Positions 15,425 through 23,983 of a DNA stretch of 30,678 nt are shown one piece after another. Origin of the DNA: a virus. The notes under the pieces were generated by a model that saw only the letters and a program-made list of their open reading frames with translations, was not told where the DNA came from and made no database searches. The position numbers and the translations under genes are program-made. Position 1 is the first letter of the stretch, and every line of letters begins with the position of its first letter. The DNA lies in the IMG/VR virus record IMGVR_UViG_3300034121_000575, positions 1 to 30,678 of that record. One strand, written 5' to 3'.

Positions 15425-18400
15425 ATGGCAATAGATGCACCAAAAGAAGGCACCCCAGCAAACTTTGAAAGTGATCGTGGCGGACAATCAACTTTAATTA
15501 AAGAACCAGTTATTGGAATTGTTAAGAACAATGTTGATCCCACTCATAGTGGGGCAGTATACGTATATATTGCAAAACTAAGTTCATCTAGTTCACCAAA
15601 TGATGGAGGAAGTTGGATTAAAGTTAACTATCTTAGCCCATTTTGTGGTTTATCAGGAGTAAGTGGAGTAGCAGGATCAGGATCAACAACCGATGGATAT
15701 GGTAAATTCGTAGGAAATCCTCAGAGTTATGGATTCTGGGCAAGTGCACCAGATATAGGAACTCAAGTTCTTTGTATATTCATTAATGGTGAACCAGAAC
15801 AGGGTTATTATATAGGATGTATACCTCAAATTGGTTTATTAAGTATGACTCCAGCTATAGGTAGTAGTAAAGTAATTGTTCCTAATGATGGAGAAGCTAA
15901 AACATATGGAGGAGCTGACAGATTACCAACTGGAGAAGTAAACTCTACTAATCCCAATCTTGCTAATAGCGGTACGATAGTAACTGATCCTAAACCAGTT
16001 CATAGTTATCAAGCTGCAATTTTATTTCAACAAGGTCTAATCAGAGACAATGCACGCGGAGTTATTAGTAGTAGTGCTCAACGAGAAACTCCGAGTAGAG
16101 TATTTGGTATGAGCACTCCGGGCGGTCCGATATTTCAAGGAGGTTATAATAATAGTAATATCAAAGCCGCAGCCACTGGATCAACTGACCCTAGTAAACT
16201 AACAATGATTGGCAGAACCGGTGGACATAGTTTTGTTATGGACGATGGTGATTTACAGGGACAAGATCAATTAACAAGAATCAGAACATCTAGCGGTCAT
16301 ATGATAATGATGAATGATAGTTCTCAATCATTGTTTATCATTCATGCTAATGGTCAAAGTTGGATAGAATTGGGTAAAGAAGGTACAGTTGATATGTATG
16401 CTAGTAACTCAGTTAATATCAGAACTCAAGGTGATCTTAACTTACATGCAGATCGTGATTTGAATTTACATGCTGATAGAAACTTTACATTGTATGGTAA
16501 AAATCTAAACATGGAATCTGATAATGATATGAATATCAGAAGTGGTGCCAATTTTAGTCAATATGCTAGCACAAGTTATACAGTTAAAAGCGGTAGTGAT
16601 TTGGCATTGTTTGGTGGTGGTTCTACTAGTTTGGCTGGTAGTGGATCCACATACATAAATGGAAAAAAGATATATTTAAATAGTGGCAATAGTGGTACAA
16701 CACCGGCTGAGGTACCAGTAATACCAAAAGTTAATCACCCAGATACAACTTATAGTACAGAAAAAGGATGGATGTATCCAAGTCCACACGCTTTACTATC
16801 TGTTACTAGTAGAGCGCCAACTCATATGCCTTGGATTGCAAGCGGAAAAGGTGTAGATGTTAGTGTTTCTAGTAGTACTAATAGTAGTCTGCCAACAACT
16901 ACACCGGCAGTAGCACAAGTAAATAACGAAAGTGCTAGTGTTCCAACTCGTCCTACAAATCCTGCAACTATCAATACAGTAACTACACCAACTGGATTTG
17001 ATAATTCAGTAGAAGGTATTAATGCACAGACATTAAGAGCTCTAGTTGGTCAAAATGCTGAGTCTAATAGCACAAAGGCTGCCGGCGGGCCACCAGCACG
17101 AGCAATTAAAGGAACTGGAACATCAGCAACTGTATCACCAGTTTCATTAATGTTTGGATTAAATTTAACAATAACTGAAGGTGATATTACAGTTACACCT
17201 TACTCTGCACCTGCAGATACTAAACGTGGTGAAGGAATTCTTGATGGACCAGGAGGATTGACATTAGAACAAGCTTGTGGACCTGGTATGGCAATAAAAC
17301 CAGGTTCAAAAGATTTACTTCAAACAAGATTGGCTCAAGGTATGCCAATGGATAAAGCAATACAAGGTTTAGTAACTGGTAATCTTGGTGCCACTGATCC
17401 TATTAAATTGTTAACTGATGGTAAAGTTCAAACTCAAATTATTGCTGGCAGTCTCAATAATGCCGCTAATAGTTTGGTAAATTCTGGAATATTAACTGGT
17501 GCAGAATCTGCAGGTCAGGCAGGAGGATTAGTATTAGCTGCTTCTAATTTTGGTGTTAACGCTGTTACGGGAGTAGTTAATGGAGTTCTAGGAACAGTTA
17601 CTGGAATTGCACAAGGAGTCACTAATGTGGTAACTGGAACAATTGGTGCAGTAACCAACATTGCAAGTGGAATTTCATCAGGTGTCAGTAAAATATCAGA
17701 CATGATGGCCGGAGGTAAATTTGCAGGTCAACTAAGTGATAGTATCAGTAATGGAGTTACTGGATTAGCCAATAGTATTAAAGGTGCAATTTCAACTAGT
17801 GTTGATAGTTTAGGTAAAAGTTTGGCTGGTTTAGTGACTGGACTAGAAAGTACATTAAGAGGCGCTTTTAAAACGGTAGAAGCTTCATTTAAGAATCTTA
17901 CTGCTAATACTCCAAATATATTAGGTGGTAAAGGTAATGCAAGTAGTGTCACTGATTTGACAACTCCAGGAGCAAAATATCAATCTTCACAGGCGGCATT
18001 GGATATTGCACAATCTAAATTTGATGATGCTAGAACTGCATATAGAAATAATCCAGATGATATAAATTCAATTGCATTAAGCTCAGCTGAATCGGCATTA
18101 TCAGATGCTAGAAAGAAAACAGCCGGTGCATCATTAGATATTATAACTGGTGGTGTAGATTCTGTTATATCTGGAGTTAGTAATGTGGTCAAATCTGCCA
18201 CCTCTACAGTTTCTAATTTATTTACTGGTCCTGCAACCACGCTTAATAGCGGAATCAATGCATTGCCTGGAGGTTCTGGGTCAATGGTCAATACTGTTAC
18301 AACTGACAGTGGCACAAACATTGTTAATAATGTTAAGAATAGTATTACTTCTGCTGCCAGTACTGGGGCGGTTGCTGGAGCGGCAGTCGCTGCAAATTCA

Positions 18401-19210
18401 TTATCTAGTCCCACTGGTTTAGTTGGAAATTTAGTTAATAATACTACTAATGCCATTACTGGAGTTGTCAACGGTGTTGTCAACACCGCTACTGGACTTG
18501 TTACTGGAGTTATAGATACTGCAACAAATTTAGTAACTGGTACAGTGAATGCGGCTGTAGGTTTAGTAAATGGAGTTCTTGCTTTACCTGGTCAAATTAT
18601 TAACTCAATAACCGCAACAGCAAATGGAATACTAAGTAGTATTCAAACTGCTCTAGCGAGTATTGGAAACATGGGTGGACAAATTAAATCAGCGATTCAG
18701 GCGGTTGAAACATTTAGTAAAACTGATTTGACTTCTAAAGTTGGTACAAATATGGGAGATTCAAGAATACCAATTCCATTGACATTGACTAAATCTCCAA
18801 CTCCACAAGTATCAGAATCTGGACTTACTTCAAATGATTCAGCATCAGATCAGCAGGCTAAAGTATTGGCAAAAATTAAAGACCTTGAAGAACAAATACG
18901 TCAGAATATTGCTTTGATTAATAAAGAACAAAGAGAAAATGCTGGACTTTTTACAAAAATATCTAGCAGTGCTAAACAATCTAGATTAGAAAGAGATTTA
19001 AAAAAGGCAAATGAAGAATATCAAGCGTTAGTATCTAATCAGAATCAAGCGCCACCATCGCAATCTCCGTCAACTTCTACTTCAGAAGTTACTACTACAA
19101 CTGAAATTGACAATTATGGAAACAAAATAATTACTACACGAGGTGGTGGAACAAGCCGATTCATACCGGTGGCAGAAGCAATAGCTCGCAGAGATTCAAC
19201 AAACAGATAA
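15425..19210 (+). CDS. 5: Baseplate hub spike, T4 gp5-like, greatly enlarged
   Basis: 1261 residues; T4 gp5 is 575. Residues about 25-135 form the OB-fold hub domain (VIGIVKNNVDPTHSGAVYVY; GTQVLCIFINGEPEQGYYIG). Residues about 270-420 are the VgrG/gp5-type spike beta-helix with repeats such as GDLNLHADRDLNLHADRN. No T4-lysozyme-like domain is recognisable between them. Residues about 590-1110 are unusual: long Val/Thr/Gly/Asn/Ala-rich repeats (TGVVNGVLGTVTGIAQG; VTGVIDTATNLVTGTVNAAV) in two blocks, about 705-760 and 998-1072. Residues about 1142-1212 are a charged coiled coil. AGGA 7 bases upstream supports the start. The wall-digesting role seen in T4 gp5 seems absent and may reside in the tape-measure-like protein. 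Confidence 0.85.
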   Translation: MAIDAPKEGTPANFESDRGGQSTLIKEPVIGIVKNNVDPTHSGAVYVYIAKLSSSSSPNDGGSWIKVNYLSPFCGLSGVSGVAGSGSTTDGYGKFVGNPQSYGFWASAPDIGTQVLCIFINGEPEQGYYIGCIPQIGLLSMTPAIGSSKVIVPNDGEAKTYGGADRLPTGEVNSTNPNLANSGTIVTDPKPVHSYQAAILFQQGLIRDNARGVISSSAQRETPSRVFGMSTPGGPIFQGGYNNSNIKAAATGSTDPSKLTMIGRTGGHSFVMDDGDLQGQDQLTRIRTSSGHMIMMNDSSQSLFIIHANGQSWIELGKEGTVDMYASNSVNIRTQGDLNLHADRDLNLHADRNFTLYGKNLNMESDNDMNIRSGANFSQYASTSYTVKSGSDLALFGGGSTSLAGSGSTYINGKKIYLNSGNSGTTPAEVPVIPKVNHPDTTYSTEKGWMYPSPHALLSVTSRAPTHMPWIASGKGVDVSVSSSTNSSLPTTTPAVAQVNNESASVPTRPTNPATINTVTTPTGFDNSVEGINAQTLRALVGQNAESNSTKAAGGPPARAIKGTGTSATVSPVSLMFGLNLTITEGDITVTPYSAPADTKRGEGILDGPGGLTLEQACGPGMAIKPGSKDLLQTRLAQGMPMDKAIQGLVTGNLGATDPIKLLTDGKVQTQIIAGSLNNAANSLVNSGILTGAESAGQAGGLVLAASNFGVNAVTGVVNGVLGTVTGIAQGVTNVVTGTIGAVTNIASGISSGVSKISDMMAGGKFAGQLSDSISNGVTGLANSIKGAISTSVDSLGKSLAGLVTGLESTLRGAFKTVEASFKNLTANTPNILGGKGNASSVTDLTTPGAKYQSSQAALDIAQSKFDDARTAYRNNPDDINSIALSSAESALSDARKKTAGASLDIITGGVDSVISGVSNVVKSATSTVSNLFTGPATTLNSGINALPGGSGSMVNTVTTDSGTNIVNNVKNSITSAASTGAVAGAAVAANSLSSPTGLVGNLVNNTTNAITGVVNGVVNTATGLVTGVIDTATNLVTGTVNAAVGLVNGVLALPGQIINSITATANGILSSIQTALASIGNMGGQIKSAIQAVETFSKTDLTSKVGTNMGDSRIPIPLTLTKSPTPQVSESGLTSNDSASDQQAKVLAKIKDLEEQIRQNIALINKEQRENAGLFTKISSSAKQSRLERDLKKANEEYQALVSNQNQAPPSQSPSTSTSEVTTTTEIDNYGNKIITTRGGGTSRFIPVAEAIARRDSTNR

Positions 19211-19229
19211 AAATTAAAAGGAAAATATA

Positions 19230-19682
19230 ATGCCAACATTTAAAGGATTTTCAACAGTCGGTGTCAATCAATCATTGTCATTAGTTAGACCTGGTGTATA
19301 TGGTGGAGTAGGATCCACAACCGTTCAGCCAAGAATAGGTAGAAAATATGCACTGTCAGATCAAAATCTAGTAATTAGAGATTTATTAAATGCATTAAGT
19401 ATTAAACAAGGTGATAAAGTTGGACAACCAACGTATGGAACTATATTATGGTCATATATATTTGAACCAAGTACACAGGAAACTCAACAAGCAATAGAAG
19501 ATGAAGTAAGACGAGTTATAAGTTTAGATCCTAGAATCATATTAAACAGTGTTGGTATATATATTCAAGAAAATGGTGTATTATTACAGATAGAAATGGC
19601 ATTTAGTCCATTTAATAATGTTATAAAAACAGATTTTTTCTTGAATAGATATAATGGAAGTATTCAACAACTAAGTCAATAA
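19230..19682 (+). CDS. 25: Baseplate wedge subunit gp25
   Basis: 150 residues, close to T4 gp25 (about 132). It carries the conserved core of the gp25/TssE family: NLVIRDLLNALSIKQGDKVG, then PTYGTILWSYIFEPSTQETQ and an IEDEVRRVISLDPRI segment. Despite an old lysozyme-like label in this family, the role is structural: it helps trigger sheath assembly at the baseplate rim. AGGA 8 bases before the ATG; 19 bases after gp5. Confidence 0.93.
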   Translation: MPTFKGFSTVGVNQSLSLVRPGVYGGVGSTTVQPRIGRKYALSDQNLVIRDLLNALSIKQGDKVGQPTYGTILWSYIFEPSTQETQQAIEDEVRRVISLDPRIILNSVGIYIQENGVLLQIEMAFSPFNNVIKTDFFLNRYNGSIQQLSQ

Positions 19683-19708
19683 CTTCAAAATACAATGATT
19701 TTTTAAGA

Positions 19709-19715
19709 ATAAATA
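19709..19715 (+). promoter_or_regulatory. Late-type promoter before gp6
   Basis: GAATAAATATAG around 19708-19718, ATAAATA core, in the 52-base gap between gp25 and gp6. The core is only 20 bases from the ATG, so the leader would be short (about 10 bases). Confidence 0.4.
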
Positions 19716-19734
19716 TAGTATACGGGAAAAAAAC

Positions 19735-22700
19735 ATGGTTACTAGTTCAAGACAAAGTGCATTATTTGGTTTACAAGATTGGAAAAGAATCTATCAAACT
19801 TATAGAGAGGCTAATTTCATGTCTTATGACTATGAAACTTTGCGTAAAAGTTTCATTGATTATCTGACTATATATTATCCAGAATCATTTAATGACTATA
19901 TTGAAAGTAGTGAATTTGTTGCTATTCTAGATGTTATGGCATTTATGGGTCAATCACTGGCATTTCGTGGTGATTTAAATGCTCGTGAAAACTTTATTGA
20001 TACTGCAGAACGTAGAGATTCAGTTATTAAATTAGCTAACTTAGTTAGTTATAATCCAAAACGTAATACAGAAGCCAATGGTTTAGTAAAAGTCACTTCA
20101 ATCAGTACTACTGAAAGTATTTTTGATATTAACAATGTAAGTTTGGGTAATACTACTGTGTTGTGGAATGATGCCGCAAACAGTAATTGGCAAGAACAAT
20201 TTAATACTATTTTAAATGCTACATATGTTAATAGTCAAAGAGTAGGTCTTCCAGGAAATAAACAAGATATTTTAGGAATTCAAACTGAAGAATATACTAT
20301 TAATTTACCATCGGGATATAACCCAGTAGTTCCGTTTTCCACTCAAGTAAACGGTGATTTGGTTAATTTTGAACTAGTAAGTGTAACTAGCGCCAATAAA
20401 GATTATCTATATGAAATATCTCCCGCACCTAATAGTCAATTTAACATGGTGTATCAAAATGATAAGTTAGGATATGGTAGTCCAAATACAGGATTCTTTT
20501 TCTATTTTAAACAAGGTACCTTGCAAAGTTATGATATATACTTTTCAGAAAAAATTCAAAACAATTTTCAAAATATATTTATAGAAGGAATCAATGAAAC
20601 TGATACTTGGTTATATCAATTAAATAGTAACGAAACAATAAATCGTCAATGGACTAAAGTTGATAATCTTTTTACCACTAGTTATAATAGTCAAGGAAAT
20701 AGTGTTAGTTCAATATTCAGTGTAGTATCAAGAACCAATGATCAAGTAAGTTATGTATTTGGTGATGGAGTATTTGGAGAAATTCCAATTGGAAATTATA
20801 GAGCTTATGTAAGATCGGGAAATTCATTAACCTATAGTATTGATCCAAGTGAAATGTCGGGAATCGTAGTCAGTATTCCGTATATTAGTCGTCAAAATAC
20901 AAATGAAACTTTAACTATAACATTTAGTTTACAAACAGTTAATAATACCGCACAATCTCGCGAAAGTATACTTAATATCAAAGAACGTGCACCCGCTCGT
21001 TATTATACTCAAAATCGTATGGTTAATGGAGAAGATTATAGTAATTTCCCATTTACTTTATATAATAGTATTATCAAAAGTTCGGCTCTTAATCGTAGTA
21101 GTATTGGAGTAAGTAGAAATATTGATCTATTAGATCCAACCGGAAAATACAGTAGTACTAACGTATTTGCAGATGATGGTGCATTATATACTGATCAATT
21201 ACCTAAAAATGTAACATTCTCAACACAAAATATTAATTTTGCTATTGAATTTTTATCAATAACTTTACCATCATTTTTAAGCAGTTCACCAACTATTCAA
21301 TATTATCAAGAATATTATCCAAGATATACTGGATATTATCCAGGAACAGAATCTGTTGATCATAGATGTTACTGGAATGAAACTACGCTTGATGGATCAA
21401 ATGTAACTGGATATTTTTATGTAAAATTATCATCTGGTGTTAATATACCAATATCACTTGGCGCATTTAGTACATATTCAATGAGATATATTACTCAAGG
21501 TGCACAACTTAAATTTGTAAGTCCACCTGGATTTTATTTTGACGTTAATAATAGATTACAACAAGGTATACCAAATTATTATAATGGCGATCATACCAGT
21601 ATATGGGTTGGTGTCAATGGTGTAATTGGAGATGGTTATAATTTTGGAGATGGTAATTTATCTACAGGAGTTGGACCAGTTACTCTAAATTCATTTGTAC
21701 CAACTGGCGCATATTTAGATCCAGATCAATCAACACCAACTGGAATTATTCCTCAATTTGATAATACTTTCAACAGTGTATTAACTACACAAATTCTTGA
21801 TTTGATAAATCTCAAACAAAATTTTGCACTTAACTATGATAATAGTATTTTAATTAATCTAGAACGTTGGTCTATTGTACAACCAATACCTACAAATCCA
21901 ACGCCAACTGATTACTTTGTTAAATTTGTCAGTGATAGTATTAACAATTCATATCTGGTTACCATTAACAATGTTAACTATTATTTTGCATCTGTAGATC
22001 AAGTTAGATTTACATTTGATGGAACACAACGAGTATATGATCAACGTAGTGGACAAGTGTTTTCTGATTTTGTAAATATCTTTAGAACAAATTCTAATTC
22101 TACTAATACTAGTACACTTGGCGAAGATTATATTTTAAATGTAACTGGACAACCAGCACAAAGTGATGGAATGCCAGATGATTATCAAATCACTGTCAGT
22201 AGTATTAATCTAATCAGTGGATATACATATGATCCAGATTTTTTTAATACTATAGTTGGGACAAGTTCAACTGCTTATGTATTCTTTAGAATATTCACTG
22301 ACATTAATGATCTATATAGAACTCAAGTATTACCAGTTGGAACAGTAATATATGCATATCCAACTCAAAATCAAGTTCTAAATGTTATATATGAGTATCC
22401 TGCTGAAACACTATTCTATTGTATTAATGGAAGTGTTACTAATCCAGTACCAACATTTTATCAATCGGCTGTTGTTCCAGGAACACAACCAACAGTTCTT
22501 ATTTTAAATGATGTTACTTCATCGTACGCAGTTACTAGAGGTCGTGGTGGAATTAACTTTCAATATCGTCATAATAGTGATAATACTACTAGAATTGATC
22601 CAGCTACCACAAACATCATTGATTTGTATTTGGTTACACAAGCATATTATACTCAATTTCAAAATTGGATCAATGATAGTACTGGAACTGTTCAACTACC

Positions 22701-23169
22701 ACCAAAACCAACTATTCAAGAACTTCAACAAGCTTATGGAGAATTAGATAGTTATAAAATGATCAGTGATAGTGTGATTTTAAATAGTGTCAACTTCAAA
22801 CCATTGTTTGGATCTAAAGCTGCTCCAGCACTGCGAGGAACAATCAAAGTTATTAAGAATCCATCTACAGTAGTTAGTGACAGTCAAATTCGCAGTAGTG
22901 TGTTGGCTGCTCTTAATAGTTATTTTATAATTAATAATTGGGATTTTGGTGATACTTTCTACTTTAGTGAACTGACTGCCTATCTACATATGCAATTAGG
23001 ATCATTAATAAGTTCAGTGGTATTAGTACCTGCTGATCCTACTCAATCATTTGGTGATTTATATGAGATTTTAAGTACACCTAGTGAGATTTTCTGTAAT
23101 GGTGCCACAGCTAGTGATATTATTGTAATTAGTGCATTGACTCCATCAGCCTTACAAAGAACGATGTAA
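19735..23169 (+). CDS. 6: Baseplate wedge subunit gp6
   Basis: 1144 residues; T4 gp6 is about 660, so this is a long form. The N-terminus is typical (FMSYDYETLRKSFIDYLTIY; YIESSEFVAILDVMAFMGQS; LANLVSYNPKRNTEANG). The middle holds VFGDGVFGEIPIGNYRAYVR, the segment shared by gp6 and gpJ-type wedge proteins. Extra beta-rich sequence lies at about 490-960. The C-terminal part (SVNFKPLFGSKAAPALRGTI; FYFSELTAYLHMQLGSLIS) again matches gp6 ends. gp6 forms the inner ring of the baseplate wedge with gp7 and gp53. It is followed by an intrinsic terminator, closing the operon. Confidence 0.9.
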   Translation: MVTSSRQSALFGLQDWKRIYQTYREANFMSYDYETLRKSFIDYLTIYYPESFNDYIESSEFVAILDVMAFMGQSLAFRGDLNARENFIDTAERRDSVIKLANLVSYNPKRNTEANGLVKVTSISTTESIFDINNVSLGNTTVLWNDAANSNWQEQFNTILNATYVNSQRVGLPGNKQDILGIQTEEYTINLPSGYNPVVPFSTQVNGDLVNFELVSVTSANKDYLYEISPAPNSQFNMVYQNDKLGYGSPNTGFFFYFKQGTLQSYDIYFSEKIQNNFQNIFIEGINETDTWLYQLNSNETINRQWTKVDNLFTTSYNSQGNSVSSIFSVVSRTNDQVSYVFGDGVFGEIPIGNYRAYVRSGNSLTYSIDPSEMSGIVVSIPYISRQNTNETLTITFSLQTVNNTAQSRESILNIKERAPARYYTQNRMVNGEDYSNFPFTLYNSIIKSSALNRSSIGVSRNIDLLDPTGKYSSTNVFADDGALYTDQLPKNVTFSTQNINFAIEFLSITLPSFLSSSPTIQYYQEYYPRYTGYYPGTESVDHRCYWNETTLDGSNVTGYFYVKLSSGVNIPISLGAFSTYSMRYITQGAQLKFVSPPGFYFDVNNRLQQGIPNYYNGDHTSIWVGVNGVIGDGYNFGDGNLSTGVGPVTLNSFVPTGAYLDPDQSTPTGIIPQFDNTFNSVLTTQILDLINLKQNFALNYDNSILINLERWSIVQPIPTNPTPTDYFVKFVSDSINNSYLVTINNVNYYFASVDQVRFTFDGTQRVYDQRSGQVFSDFVNIFRTNSNSTNTSTLGEDYILNVTGQPAQSDGMPDDYQITVSSINLISGYTYDPDFFNTIVGTSSTAYVFFRIFTDINDLYRTQVLPVGTVIYAYPTQNQVLNVIYEYPAETLFYCINGSVTNPVPTFYQSAVVPGTQPTVLILNDVTSSYAVTRGRGGINFQYRHNSDNTTRIDPATTNIIDLYLVTQAYYTQFQNWINDSTGTVQLPPKPTIQELQQAYGELDSYKMISDSVILNSVNFKPLFGSKAAPALRGTIKVIKNPSTVVSDSQIRSSVLAALNSYFIINNWDFGDTFYFSELTAYLHMQLGSLISSVVLVPADPTQSFGDLYEILSTPSEIFCNGATASDIIVISALTPSALQRTM

Positions 23170-23182
23170 TTTTAAATGTTCT

Positions 23183-23211
23183 GACTAATATAGATAAATT
23201 AGTCGTTTTTT
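23183..23211 (+). terminator. Intrinsic terminator after gp6
   Basis: GACTAAT (23183-23189) pairs perfectly with ATTAGTC (23198-23204) over an 8-base loop, followed by GTTTTTTG. It starts 14 bases after the gp6 stop. Confidence 0.75.
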
Positions 23212-23216
23212 GTAGT

Positions 23217-23225
23217 GATAAATAG
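23217..23225 (+). promoter_or_regulatory. Late-type promoter before the homing endonuclease and gp7
   Basis: GATAAATAG, seven bases matching the late box, just after the gp6 terminator and 23 bases before the endonuclease ATG. Confidence 0.5.
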
Positions 23226-23247
23226 TAGATACAGTAATGGATAATTA

Positions 23248-23949
23248 ATGACGATATTTCTTTATAAAAAAACTCATTTGGTGACAGGATTAAATTATCT
23301 TGGAAAAACTATATCTAAAGACCCTCATAAATATCGTGGTTCTGGAAAGTATTGGCTTAATCACATAAAAAAACATGGATATTTAGTAAATACTGAAATA
23401 TTAAAAGAATGTCAAACATCAGAAGAACTTAAAGAATGGGGATCATATTACAGTGAACTATGGAACATTGTTAAAAGCAATGAGTGGGCAAATTTGCGAC
23501 CTGAATCTGGAGATGGCGGGACGACATCTGAAATTCAGAATCACTCAGATAGAATTGAAAAAAATCGCCAATCTGCTATAGATATGTGGGCAAACGAAAA
23601 TCACAAAAAAATGAGAATAGAACGAATGACTATAGGACTAAATCAGCCAGGCGTTCAAAATAAAAAGTCAAAATCATTGAAAAAAACACTATCTAGTTTG
23701 GAAGGAAAAAAGAAAAATTTAGATAGTTTAAATATCGCCAGATCCAGTGACAAATGGAAAGAAAAAGTTTATGATACAATGTTGTATACATTTTATCATC
23801 GCGATGGTAGAATTGTACAATGTACTAGATCAGAACTCATTAATAGATATCAAGTACATAAAGGAAATCTATCTAGTGTAATATCCAGAAAATCAAAATA
23901 TAAATCAGTTAATGGATGGAGTATTACTCCAATGGAATATAAAAAATGA
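23248..23949 (+). CDS. Free-standing GIY-YIG homing endonuclease
   Basis: 233 residues. The N-terminal nuclease domain (about 1-95) shows the GIY-YIG pattern in variant form: FLY (4-6) for GIY, NYLGKT (16-21) for YIG, R30 in KYRGSGKYW, then HIKKHG, a Glu-rich helix with EWGSYYSELWN (E63 the likely catalytic Glu), and NLRPESGDGG. The middle is very Lys/Ser/Asn-rich. The C-terminus (FYHRDGRIVQCTRSEL, then NLSSVISRKSKYKSVNGWSI) is the small DNA-binding module common in phage homing endonucleases. It cuts DNA lacking its gene and so spreads by gap repair. It lies between essential baseplate genes gp6 and gp7 without disrupting either. The ribosome site is weak. Confidence 0.85.
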   Translation: MTIFLYKKTHLVTGLNYLGKTISKDPHKYRGSGKYWLNHIKKHGYLVNTEILKECQTSEELKEWGSYYSELWNIVKSNEWANLRPESGDGGTTSEIQNHSDRIEKNRQSAIDMWANENHKKMRIERMTIGLNQPGVQNKKSKSLKKTLSSLEGKKKNLDSLNIARSSDKWKEKVYDTMLYTFYHRDGRIVQCTRSELINRYQVHKGNLSSVISRKSKYKSVNGWSITPMEYKK

Positions 23950-23983
23950 ATTATTTTTACAATGATATTAATGGAATAATGTA

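Noticed and set aside
17515-18486. Three minus-strand frames (62-168 codons) opposite gp5
   Set aside because: They mirror the Val/Thr/Gly repeats of gp5 and give repetitive Pro/Thr/Leu/Val translations with no start signals.
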